In this document: piece after piece, positions 1-7,574 of the stretch
Layout: every line of letters begins with the position of its first letter
Numbering within the stretch: the stretch's first letter is position 1
DNA from: an uncultured Victivallales bacterium
GTDB lineage: Bacteria; Verrucomicrobiota; Lentisphaeria; Oligosphaerales; JAFGRS01
Length of the DNA stretch: 22,490 nucleotides
Direction: 5' to 3'
NCBI GenBank assembly: GCA_903834675.1
Contig: CAILKC010000492.1
Span: 1 to 22,490, forward strand
The notes under the pieces: generated by a model
The model's database searches: none
What the model was told of the DNA's origin: nothing
The model's input: the letters and a program-made list of their open reading frames with translations, nothing else
Position numbers and translations under genes: made by a program

Positions 1-1
1 G

Positions 2-2740
2 CCGCCGTCCTACCGCAAGTCGAATCCTGCCGACCAGCCGATCCTCTTCATCGCTCTGAGCAGTCCGACGGTGCCGCTGTCGGCGCTCGACCAGTATGGC
101 CAGACCATGAGCCAACGCATCTCGATGGTGGAGGGCGTCGCCCAGGTGCAGTTGCGGGGTTCGCAGAAGTATGCGGTGCGCATCCGCCTGGATCCGGTGG
201 CGATGAACGCTCGCGGGCTGGGCGTCGACGAGATTGCGGCGGCGGTCGAGGCGCAGAACGTGAACCAGCCGTTGGGCACGCTCAGCGGTCCGTACCGGTC
301 GGTTACCTTGCTGGCCAATGGCCAACTGACGGTGGCCAGCCAGTACCGGCCGCTGGTGGTGGCGGTACGCAACGGCCAACCCGTGCGGCTGGAAGACGTG
401 GCCACCGTCATCGACAGCGTGCAGAATGACAAGGATGCCGCCTGGTACATCACGCCGACCTCCAAGGCGCGCTCGATCTTCCTGCAGGTCATGAAGCAGC
501 CGGGCAGCAACACGGTCAAGGTGGCCGATGCCGTACGAGCGGTGCTGCCGTCGTTTCAGGAGCGCCTGCCGACCGCGGTCTCGATGCAGATTCTGCGCGA
601 CAGCAGCGAACCGATCCGCGCCTCCGCCGAGGATGTCCAGTTCACCCTGCTGCTGACGCTGGCCCTGGTGGTGCTGGTCATCTTCATGTTCATCCGCAAC
701 GTCTCGGCCACGGTCATTCCCAGCCTGGCCTTGCCGATGTCGTTGGCAGGCACCTTCGCGGTCATGTACCTGCTCGACTACAGCCTGGACAACCTGTCGC
801 TGATGGCGCTCACCCTGTCGGTGGGCTTCGTGGTCGACGACGCCATCGTCATGCTTGAGAATATCGTCCGCCACCTGGAGATGGGTAAGACGCGCCTGCA
901 AGCGGCACTGGACGGCGCCCGGGAAGTGGGGTTCACTATCATCTCCATGACCCTGTCGCTGGCGGCGGTCTTCATTCCGCTGCTGTTCATGGGCGGCATG
1001 ATGGGGCGGCTCTTCACTGAGTTTGCCGTAACCATCGGGGTGGCGGTGCTGGTCAGCGGCGTGGTCAGCCTGACGCTCACGCCGATGCTCTGCAGCCGGT
1101 TTCTGCGCGAACCGCGCCTGGTCCATCACGGCGCCGTGTACCGCGCCACGGAAGCGGGCTACCAGGTGTTGGCGCGGTTCTATGGGTGGAGTCTGCTGAA
1201 GGTGTTGCGCTACAAGTTTCTGACGCTGCTGGTGTCCGTCGCGGTTCTGTGGGGTACCGCGGACCTCTACAAGCGCGTTCCGAAGGGCTTCATTCCGTCC
1301 GAAGATCGTGACCTGATCAATGTCGGCACGGAAGCGGCGCAGGACATCTCGTGGGGGTCGCTGGTGGAGCACGTGATGGCGCTGGCGGAGATTGTGCGCC
1401 AGGATCCCAACGTGGACCGTTTCATGGTCGACGTGGGTACGGGCGGGTCCATGAACATCATGCTCAAACCGCGCCGCGAGCGCCAGCTTTCCGCCGATCA
1501 GGTGATCGATGAGTTACGCCCCAAACTCAACCGGGTGCCGGGCATCCGCGCCATGCTGGTCAACCCGCCGCCTATCCGCGTCGGCGGGCGGCAGTCCAGG
1601 AGTCTCTATCAGCTGACGCTGCAGAGCACCGACATCGAGCAACTCTACGTCTACGCCGACAAGCTCGAACAGCAGATGCGGAAGCTCGACTACCTGCAGG
1701 ATGTCTCCAGTGACATGCAACTGAAGAACCCCCAGTTGAACGTCGACATCGACCGGGATCAGGCCATTTTGCTGGGCGTCACGCCGCAGCAGATCGAGGA
1801 TACCCTCTACAGCGCCTACGGGCCCCGGACGGTGTCGACGATCTTCGCCCCCAATGACCAGTACGATGTCATCATGGAGGTGTTACCCGAGTACCAGACG
1901 GATCCCTCCATGTTGTCCATGCTCCACATTCGTTCGGCCGCGGGGAAGCTGGTGCCGCTGTCAGCCGTGACCCGGCAGCGCGAGGACGTGGGGCCGCTCT
2001 CGATCAACCATGCCGGGCAGTTGCCGGCGGTAACAGTCTCCTTCAACCTTAGACGGGACATCGCTCTGGGGCAGGCGCTGGACCGACTCACGACCCTGAC
2101 GCGCGCCGAGATGCCTCGGGGGATGACGGCGGGCTTCCAGGGCAGTGCCCAGCAGTTCCAGGCATCCCAGGCGAGCATGGGCTGGTTGCTGGTGCTGGCC
2201 ATCGTGGTGATCTACGTGGTGCTCGGCATCCTCTATGAGAGTTTCATCCACCCGCTCACCATCCTGACGGCGCTGCCTTTCGCGGGTTTCGGGGCGCTGT
2301 TGACGCTGTACGTTTTCGGCGCGGAACTTTCGGTCTATGCGTTCGTCGGCGTGATCATGCTGGTAGGACTGGTCAAGAAGAACGGCATCATGATGATCGA
2401 CTTTGCCATTGACGCGCAGCGCCGGGAGGGCAAGAACGCACATGACGCGATTCACGAAGCCTGCGTCATCCGCTTCCGGCCGATCATGATGACCACCATG
2501 GCGGCGCTGATGGCGGGGCTGCCGATCGCCTTGGGCTACGGCGCCGGGGCGGAGTCGCGCCGGCCGTTGGGACTGGCGGTCGTCGGTGGGCTACTGTTCT
2601 CCCAGAGCCTGACGCTCTACGTGACCCCCGTCTTCTATCTGTATATGGAGAGGCTGCAGGCCTGGTTGCGCCGGAAGCCGGCGCAGTCCCACCCCACGGC
2701 AACCGTAGAATCACCCTCGTCTCCATCCATCCAAACATAG
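2..2740 (+). CDS. RND multidrug efflux transporter, inner-membrane subunit (5' truncated by window edge)
   Basis: The reading frame is open from base 2, so the gene starts outside the window. About 912 residues are visible of the usual ~1030, so roughly the first 130 are missing. The first visible residues (PSYRKSNPADQP) match the porter domain of AcrB/MdtB-type pumps. Further on are a first membrane block, the TM4 proton-relay pair in GFVVDDAIVMLENI, a second periplasmic domain, and the TM10 lysine pair in VGLVKKNGIMMID. This family forms inner-membrane trimers that export drugs and other amphiphiles by proton antiport, with a periplasmic adaptor and an outer-membrane channel. Those partners would be expected upstream, outside the window. 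The C-terminus is a short polar tail after the last helix. The stop is only 12 bases before the next gene, an unusual neighbour for a pump. Family assignment is very secure; the substrate is unknown. Confidence 0.97.
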   Translation, partial: PPSYRKSNPADQPILFIALSSPTVPLSALDQYGQTMSQRISMVEGVAQVQLRGSQKYAVRIRLDPVAMNARGLGVDEIAAAVEAQNVNQPLGTLSGPYRSVTLLANGQLTVASQYRPLVVAVRNGQPVRLEDVATVIDSVQNDKDAAWYITPTSKARSIFLQVMKQPGSNTVKVADAVRAVLPSFQERLPTAVSMQILRDSSEPIRASAEDVQFTLLLTLALVVLVIFMFIRNVSATVIPSLALPMSLAGTFAVMYLLDYSLDNLSLMALTLSVGFVVDDAIVMLENIVRHLEMGKTRLQAALDGAREVGFTIISMTLSLAAVFIPLLFMGGMMGRLFTEFAVTIGVAVLVSGVVSLTLTPMLCSRFLREPRLVHHGAVYRATEAGYQVLARFYGWSLLKVLRYKFLTLLVSVAVLWGTADLYKRVPKGFIPSEDRDLINVGTEAAQDISWGSLVEHVMALAEIVRQDPNVDRFMVDVGTGGSMNIMLKPRRERQLSADQVIDELRPKLNRVPGIRAMLVNPPPIRVGGRQSRSLYQLTLQSTDIEQLYVYADKLEQQMRKLDYLQDVSSDMQLKNPQLNVDIDRDQAILLGVTPQQIEDTLYSAYGPRTVSTIFAPNDQYDVIMEVLPEYQTDPSMLSMLHIRSAAGKLVPLSAVTRQREDVGPLSINHAGQLPAVTVSFNLRRDIALGQALDRLTTLTRAEMPRGMTAGFQGSAQQFQASQASMGWLLVLAIVVIYVVLGILYESFIHPLTILTALPFAGFGALLTLYVFGAELSVYAFVGVIMLVGLVKKNGIMMIDFAIDAQRREGKNAHDAIHEACVIRFRPIMMTTMAALMAGLPIALGYGAGAESRRPLGLAVVGGLLFSQSLTLYVTPVFYLYMERLQAWLRRKPAQSHPTATVESPSSPSIQT

Positions 2741-2752
2741 GGACACTAGCGA

Positions 2753-3817
2753 ATGAACCCCATCAGATTCGGACTCTGCGGCCTGGGACGTATCGGCGTG
2801 GTTCATTGCCGCTGCTTCTCCCAGGAGAAGGACAAGTACCAACTCGTCGCCGTCTGCGACCGCGAAGCGGAACGAGCGGACAAGCTGAGGGAGGAATATC
2901 GCTGCGCGGGGTACACCGACTTTGCCGAGTTCCTGAAGAACCCGGAGATGGAGCTGGCGGTGATCGTCACCCGCTCCCAGGACCACGTGAACCACGCGGC
3001 GCAGGCGCTGGCAGCGGGCAAGGTCGTGCTGCTGGAGAAGCCCATCGCCGTGACGCACGACGATCTCCGGACACTCAGGGAACTCGACAAGACGTACCCC
3101 GGCAGGCTGTTCTTCCTCCACAATCACCGTTTCGAGCCGTCCTTCCAGAGCGTCCAGCGGATCATCGCCACTGGCGTCCTTGGCGAGATCCAGTTGGTGA
3201 AGATCCGCCGCCATCATTCCTTCGGGCGCCGCCGTGACTGGCAGACGCTCCTGGAGTACGGCGGGGGCCAACTCAGTTGCTGGGGGCCACACATCATCGA
3301 CCAGGCTTTGCAGCTCATCCATTCGCCGGTCAAGGACATCTGGAGCCACCTCAAGCGGGTCCACGCCCTGGGCGACGCCGACGACCATGTGAAGATCCTG
3401 CTGGTCGGGGAGAATGGCATCGTCGCCGACCTCGAGATCAGCTACACGGTGGCTCTGCCGGAGGCCTATTGCACGGTCTACGGCAACCGGGGCAGCCTGA
3501 TCTGTGCTGACGAGAAGACCCTTCAGCTCAAGTACATGGAGCCGGGGTACAGGTTGCCCGAACGCCAGGTCGTTCCCGGTCTTCCTCCGCCCAACGGCGG
3601 TTTTGGGAATGATGAGGATTTCCGCTGGGTTCAGAAGACCGTCAAGGTCGAACCCGAGGGCAACATGTGGGAGCTGGTCGAGTTCGAAATCGCCCGCCAT
3701 CTCTACCGTGCTATCCGGGAGAACATCCCGTTCCCGGTGCGCAACGCGGACGCCCTGGAGGTGGCGCGCGTGACCGAGGTGGTGAAGCAGCAGAACCCCC
3801 AGTTCAAGTGGCTGTGA
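2753..3817 (+). CDS. Gfo/Idh/MocA family NAD(P)-dependent oxidoreductase
   Basis: This 354-residue protein has the two-domain architecture of the family. An N-terminal Rossmann fold carries GLCGLGRIG at residues 7-15, and the conserved EKP motif is at 95-97. A C-terminal alpha/beta domain has GPHIIDQ at 178-184, where His180 and Asp183 occupy the usual catalytic/binding positions. Family members oxidise or reduce sugars, inositols and sugar derivatives with NAD(P), normally in the cytoplasm, and no signal peptide is visible. The ATG at 2753 is preceded by an AGGGA-type ribosome-binding sequence overlapping the stop of the RND gene. The next gene is in the same family, so the two may act on successive or related substrates. 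The specific sugar cannot be assigned. Confidence 0.93.
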   Translation: MNPIRFGLCGLGRIGVVHCRCFSQEKDKYQLVAVCDREAERADKLREEYRCAGYTDFAEFLKNPEMELAVIVTRSQDHVNHAAQALAAGKVVLLEKPIAVTHDDLRTLRELDKTYPGRLFFLHNHRFEPSFQSVQRIIATGVLGEIQLVKIRRHHSFGRRRDWQTLLEYGGGQLSCWGPHIIDQALQLIHSPVKDIWSHLKRVHALGDADDHVKILLVGENGIVADLEISYTVALPEAYCTVYGNRGSLICADEKTLQLKYMEPGYRLPERQVVPGLPPPNGGFGNDEDFRWVQKTVKVEPEGNMWELVEFEIARHLYRAIRENIPFPVRNADALEVARVTEVVKQQNPQFKWL

Positions 3818-3818
3818 C

Positions 3819-3840
3819 CCAGCGCCGAAGCTGGCGCTGG
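3819..3840 (+). terminator. Intra-operon hairpin between the two oxidoreductase genes
   Basis: A perfect 8-bp inverted repeat (CCAGCGCC, 6-base loop GAAGCT, GGCGCTGG) begins just after the stop codon at 3815-3817. No T-run follows. It may be an attenuator or an mRNA-stabilising hairpin rather than a full terminator, because the next gene starts only 20 bases later. Confidence 0.5.
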
Positions 3841-3859
3841 AGTTGAGGCGGGAGAGACG

Positions 3860-4879
3860 ATGAATAAGGTCAGGATAGGGCAACTCGGCGTCTGCCACGA
3901 GCACGCCGCCGGGAAGATCATCAGCCTGCGCGGCCTGCCAGACATCTTCGAGATCGTCGGCGTGGTCGATGACCGCTCCTCCACCTCCGCCAAGTTCGCG
4001 GGCTCCGACCTGCAGCCGTACGCCGGTCTGAGATTCATGAGCGAGGAGGAGCTCTTCAGCGTCCCCGGCCTCCAGGCAGTGACCGTCGAGACCCCAAATT
4101 CCGACCTCGTCCCCACCGCCCTGCGCTGCCTGGAGCGCCATCTGGCCATGCACCTGGACAAGCCTGGCGGCGAGGACCTGCAGCTCTTTAGCAAGCTGCG
4201 CCGAGGCTGCGAGGAGCGCCAGATTCCCTTCCAGATGGGCTACATGTTCCGCGGCAACCCGGCCATACAGTTCTCCCAGAGGGCGATTCGGGAAGGCTGG
4301 CTGGGCGAGATATTCGAGATCCAGGCGAGCATGAGCCACAACTACGGCGGCGATGCCTACCAGGGGTATGTGGGCGAGTTCAAGGGCGGCATCATGTTCA
4401 ACCTCGGCTGCCATCTGATCGACTTCATCGTCCCGATGCTCGGACGTCCGGAGAGGATCGTGCCGTTCCTGAAGTCGGCTCCCGGATGCCCCGACGCGAT
4501 CAAGAACAACGGCCTGACGGTTATGGAGTATGCGCACGCTACGGTGACCCTGCGGGCGTGCAGCTTCGAGGTCGAAGGGCTGCCCAACCGCCGCCTGAAG
4601 ATCTGCGGGACCAAGGGGACGATCGAGCTCTGTCCGCTGGAGCGCTTCGACGGGAAGCCCCTGCTGCTGCGCCTGGCGCTCCTCGCAGCGAACCCCGAGT
4701 ACGCCGCCGGAACCCACACCGTCGATTTCGGGGTCAAGCGGGACCGCTATGCCGACCAGTTGCTCGAATTGGCGAAGACGGTCAACGGCGAGATGGCGAA
4801 CCCCTACGGCTATGACCACGACTGCCTGGTGCAGGAGATCCTTCTCGCGGCTTCCGGATACACCACGTGGAGAGGCTGA
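3860..4879 (+). CDS. Gfo/Idh/MocA family oxidoreductase, divergent
   Basis: This 339-residue protein shows the Gfo/Idh/MocA layout. The N-terminal nucleotide loop is degenerate (GQLGVCHEHAAG instead of GxGxxG). A DKP variant of the EKP motif lies near residue 100, and the C-terminal domain has GCHLIDFIVPMLG, with His and Asp in the expected spacing. The start is chosen at ATG 3860, preceded by GGAGAG. Its stop lies two bases before the most likely ATG of the next gene, so it is very probably co-transcribed with 2753-3817 and the two genes after it. Gfo-like proteins with a degenerate loop occur in sugar-catabolic clusters of polysaccharide-degrading bacteria; this one may bind nucleotide differently. 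The substrate is unknown. The family call is secure, the enzymatic activity less so. Confidence 0.9.
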   Translation: MNKVRIGQLGVCHEHAAGKIISLRGLPDIFEIVGVVDDRSSTSAKFAGSDLQPYAGLRFMSEEELFSVPGLQAVTVETPNSDLVPTALRCLERHLAMHLDKPGGEDLQLFSKLRRGCEERQIPFQMGYMFRGNPAIQFSQRAIREGWLGEIFEIQASMSHNYGGDAYQGYVGEFKGGIMFNLGCHLIDFIVPMLGRPERIVPFLKSAPGCPDAIKNNGLTVMEYAHATVTLRACSFEVEGLPNRRLKICGTKGTIELCPLERFDGKPLLLRLALLAANPEYAAGTHTVDFGVKRDRYADQLLELAKTVNGEMANPYGYDHDCLVQEILLAASGYTTWRG

Positions 4880-4881
4880 AC

Positions 4882-5838
4882 ATGCACGCCATGCTCGTTG
4901 ATGCCAGTAAGAAGCTCGTGTGGAGCGAGGTTCCCGAGCCGGAGCCAAGAGCTCATGAAGTCCTCATTGAAATCCATGCCGTAGCGCTGAATCGTGCCGA
5001 CTTGATGCAACGCGCCGGGGAGTATCCCTCGCCGCCAGACTGGCCCGAGTGGATGGGGTTGGAGGTCGCAGGCATAATCCTGAAAGCTCCCGCCGGAAGC
5101 CGCTGGCGGATCGGCGATAAGGTCTGCGCGCTGCTCGGCGGAGGAGGCTACGCGGAGAAGGTCGCGGTCCCGGCTGACCTGGTCCTCCCGGTTCCGCCAG
5201 GCTTGTCGATGGCGGAGGCCGCCGCGATCCCGGAGGCGTTCACCACGTCCTACTTGAATCTCTGCCTCGAAGGCCGGATGAAGGCGGGCGACACGGTCCT
5301 GATCCAGGCTGGCGCCAGCGGCCTGGGCATGGCGGCGATCCAGCTTGCGAAAGGCCTCGGGGCGACCGTCATAACAACCGTCGGCTCGGAGGAGAAGGCC
5401 CATTTCGTCCGTACCCTCGGCGCCGATATCATCGTCAACCGGAAGACCGCTGATCTTGGCGCGGTCATGGACAAGCATCCCGTGGACATCGCCCTGGATT
5501 GCGTGGTCGGTGCGGGGATGGGTGCCCAGGTCGAAAAGATGGCTCGCGGCGGGCGTTGGATCGTCATCGCGACACTCGCCGGAGCCCGGACCGAAATCGA
5601 CCTGAATGTCTTCTTCCGCAAAGGCCTGAAGCTGATCGGCAGCACGCTGCGCAGCCGGAGCTCGGCCATGAAGGCGGAAATCCTCTCCGAACTTGAGACG
5701 ACGCTCTGGGGAAAATTCTCCTCAGGGGACATCAAGTCCATCGTCTACAAGACGCTCCCGATGGCAAAGGCGGAGGAGGCGCACGGGATTCTCGAAAAGC
5801 AGCAGAACCTTGGCAAGGTCGTCCTAACCCTCAGGTGA
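4882..5838 (+). CDS. Zinc-independent MDR-superfamily NAD(P)H quinone oxidoreductase-like protein
   Basis: The 318-residue protein resembles the quinone oxidoreductase/PIG3 branch of the medium-chain dehydrogenase superfamily. Signatures in order are NRADLMQRAGEYP, GLEVAG, the GGGGYAE loop, and the Rossmann nucleotide loop AGASGLGMAAIQLAK. The structural zinc cysteines of alcohol dehydrogenases are absent, as expected for this branch. Such enzymes reduce quinones or activated C=C bonds with NADPH in the cytoplasm. The ATG at 4882 is preferred over an in-frame GTG at 4867, because GAGAGG lies at a good distance upstream and MHAMLVD fits the usual family start. It follows the Gfo/Idh gene by two bases and is followed by an SDR after 11 bases. 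In this operon it probably reduces an unsaturated or ketonic sugar-derived intermediate; that role is inference. Confidence 0.92.
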   Translation: MHAMLVDASKKLVWSEVPEPEPRAHEVLIEIHAVALNRADLMQRAGEYPSPPDWPEWMGLEVAGIILKAPAGSRWRIGDKVCALLGGGGYAEKVAVPADLVLPVPPGLSMAEAAAIPEAFTTSYLNLCLEGRMKAGDTVLIQAGASGLGMAAIQLAKGLGATVITTVGSEEKAHFVRTLGADIIVNRKTADLGAVMDKHPVDIALDCVVGAGMGAQVEKMARGGRWIVIATLAGARTEIDLNVFFRKGLKLIGSTLRSRSSAMKAEILSELETTLWGKFSSGDIKSIVYKTLPMAKAEEAHGILEKQQNLGKVVLTLR

Positions 5839-5849
5839 CCGGAGAGACG

Positions 5850-6599
5850 ATGAGCCTGGATTTCAAAGACCGGATCGCGATCATCTCCGGCGCTGCCTCC
5901 GGCATGGGGCTGCTCGCCGCGCAGGAGCTGTCCAGGGCTGGCGCGAAAGTCCTGTTGGCCGACGTCAATGCGGCGGCCGTCGAGGCGGCCGCCGAAGGCC
6001 TTCGCGGAAGCGGCAGCGAGGCCGTCGGCCTCAAGGTGGACGTCCGCAAGTACGCTGAGGTGAAGAGGGCCGCCGACATGGCTTTGGAGACGTTCGGCCG
6101 CATCGATATCCTGCTGAACTTCGCGGGCGGCGCCGAGACGCGGGTCTGCAACTGCCACAAGCCCTTCCACGAACTGCCCGTCGAGGTCATCGACTGGGGG
6201 CTCGACGTGAACCTCAAGGGCGCGGTCTACTTCTGCCACGCCGTGCTGGGCGCGATGATAAGGCAGAAGCGCGGCGTCATGATCAATCTGGGCTCGGTCA
6301 CCGGTGTGGAGGGCTCCGCAGGCGCGGTGAGCTACAGCGCCGCCAAGAGCGGAATCATCGGGCTCACCAAGGCCTTGGCTCTCTCCGGAGCCCCGTATGG
6401 CGTCAGGGCCTGCTGCGTTTCGCCAGGCCCGGTACTGACTCGTCCGGCCATGGCGAACATGAAAACCCGCCTTGGCCGCGCCGCCGAACCGCAGGAGGTC
6501 GTCGATCTCATCCTCTACCTCTGCTCGGAGAAGGCCGCGTTCATCACCGGTTCCAACTACATGATCGACGGCGGCCGCACCTGCGGCGGCATGGACTAG
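5850..6599 (+). CDS. Short-chain dehydrogenase/reductase (classical SDR)
   Basis: This 249-residue protein carries every classical SDR signature: the nucleotide motif SGAASGMG at 13-20, NFAG at 90-93, Asn in DVNLKG near 121, catalytic Ser149, and Tyr162/Lys166 in YSAAK. It ends with the usual ITGSNYMIDGG segment. The family catalyses NAD(P)-linked oxidation or reduction of alcohols, sugars and keto-acids in the cytoplasm. The ATG at 5850 is chosen over the overlapping GTG at 5835 because GGAGAG precedes it and translation then begins MSLDFKDR, the standard SDR opening. It is the last gene of the tight run starting at 2753. A hairpin follows at 6626-6650. Family certain; substrate unknown. Confidence 0.95.
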   Translation: MSLDFKDRIAIISGAASGMGLLAAQELSRAGAKVLLADVNAAAVEAAAEGLRGSGSEAVGLKVDVRKYAEVKRAADMALETFGRIDILLNFAGGAETRVCNCHKPFHELPVEVIDWGLDVNLKGAVYFCHAVLGAMIRQKRGVMINLGSVTGVEGSAGAVSYSAAKSGIIGLTKALALSGAPYGVRACCVSPGPVLTRPAMANMKTRLGRAAEPQEVVDLILYLCSEKAAFITGSNYMIDGGRTCGGMD

Positions 6600-6625
6600 C
6601 GCAAGACCAGGGGCCTGTCTCACGA

Positions 6626-6650
6626 ACGATCCCGTCGACGGCGGGATCGT
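6626..6650 (+). terminator. Hairpin after the oxidoreductase operon
   Basis: A perfect 9-bp inverted repeat (ACGATCCCG, 7-base loop, CGGGATCGT) lies 27 bases after the SDR stop and 47 bases before the next ATG. There is no clear T-run afterwards, so termination efficiency is uncertain. Confidence 0.55.
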
Positions 6651-6696
6651 CGTGGCTTAGGCATGCTCCTGAGAATCAGGGAAAAAGGAAAACACG

Positions 6697-7473
6697 ATGC
6701 GGCCTTCTTTTCTCAACAAGCCCTACCCGGTGATCACTGGAATCATGTCCGGACAGACCCCCCAGGAATTGATTGCCGAATCGAAAAATGCGGAATTCGA
6801 TGGGGCGCAGGGCCTCGCCATCTGTCTTTCGGACCTGAAGCCGGATTTCCGCAATCCGGAATCCCTCAAGAGCGTCGTCGATTCGGTGAATTTGCCGTTC
6901 ATGTTCTTCTTTTACCGCAACGACCGCTGGCAGGACTCCAGTGATGAGGCGCGGCAGGAGGTGTTGCTTGCCGCCGCGTCTGCCGGCGCCGCCATGATTG
7001 ATGTCATGGGGGATTTGTATGATCCATCTCCCTTGGAAATAACCCGCGATCCAAGCGCCATCGACAAACAGAAACGTCTTATTGATAAGATTCACGCCAA
7101 AGGCGCTGACGTTGTCATCTCCAGCCATATGTCAGGTTCGCGCACGACGGAACAGGTCATTGAGCACCTGCGCGAGCTTGAATCACGCGGTCCGGAGGTT
7201 GTCAAGATCGTCACCGGCATCAACACGGAAGCTGAACTCGCCGAAGCGTTCCGCACGACCATGGCCTTGAAACGTGAACTCACGAAGCCGTTCATTCACC
7301 TAGGCAACGGAAAATTCAGCCGTCCGCATCGTTTCATGGGCCCGATTCTCGGCGTCTCCATTCTGTTTGCGGTTCATCGTTACGAAGCGCGTTACGGGAT
7401 GACTCAACCGACGATCCAGGCCATGAAAGCGGTCCTGGACAATATCCATTGGAATATCAAGGATGTGGTATAG
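6697..7473 (+). CDS. Type I 3-dehydroquinate dehydratase-like (class I aldolase fold) protein
   Basis: The 258-residue protein aligns by eye with type I 3-dehydroquinases. Catalytic His144 is in VVISSHMSGSRTTEQ. The Schiff-base Lys170 is in PEVVKIVTGINTEAEL, with near-identical numbering to AroD. A C-terminal segment FSRPHRFMGPILG resembles the SR...G substrate loop. However, the AroD segment near residue 40 that normally reads E-x-R reads GLAICL here, so the usual substrate carboxylate and hydroxyl contacts are missing. It may therefore act on a different compound through the same imine chemistry. The ATG at 6697 has AAAGGA about seven bases upstream. Codons are visibly more A/T-rich than in the neighbouring operon, which may indicate a different origin. 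It may be coupled with the SDR remnant that follows. Fold call is good; role is unknown. Confidence 0.85.
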   Translation: MRPSFLNKPYPVITGIMSGQTPQELIAESKNAEFDGAQGLAICLSDLKPDFRNPESLKSVVDSVNLPFMFFFYRNDRWQDSSDEARQEVLLAAASAGAAMIDVMGDLYDPSPLEITRDPSAIDKQKRLIDKIHAKGADVVISSHMSGSRTTEQVIEHLRELESRGPEVVKIVTGINTEAELAEAFRTTMALKRELTKPFIHLGNGKFSRPHRFMGPILGVSILFAVHRYEARYGMTQPTIQAMKAVLDNIHWNIKDVV

Positions 7474-7513
7474 CCGGAAAAGGACGTAACGAGGACCTGC
7501 TTCCAGGCCCGTG

Positions 7514-7574
7514 AAAGGAGGGTGTGCTCTGAACTTCAAAGGCAAGACGGCCATCGTAACTGGAGGTGTCTGGC
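7514..7574 (+). pseudogene. Truncated start of a second SDR gene
   Basis: A near-ideal Shine-Dalgarno AAAGGAGG (7514-7521) is followed by a frame beginning at CTG 7529 that reads LNFKGKTAIVTGG. This is the canonical first beta-strand and nucleotide-loop start of an SDR. After GG the sequence stops resembling an SDR (VWLSRPVPRL), exactly where the convergent - strand gene ends at 7575. No ATG or GTG is in frame directly upstream, so either CTG was the start or a base has been lost. Only about 14 SDR-like residues remain of a usual ~250. I read this as a gene cut by a deletion, insertion or assembly join. Confidence 0.7.

Noticed and set aside
2711..4948. A 745-codon open frame on the - strand
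   Set aside because: It lies antisense to two clear Gfo/Idh/MocA genes and shows no family resemblance; long antisense frames are expected at this GC content.
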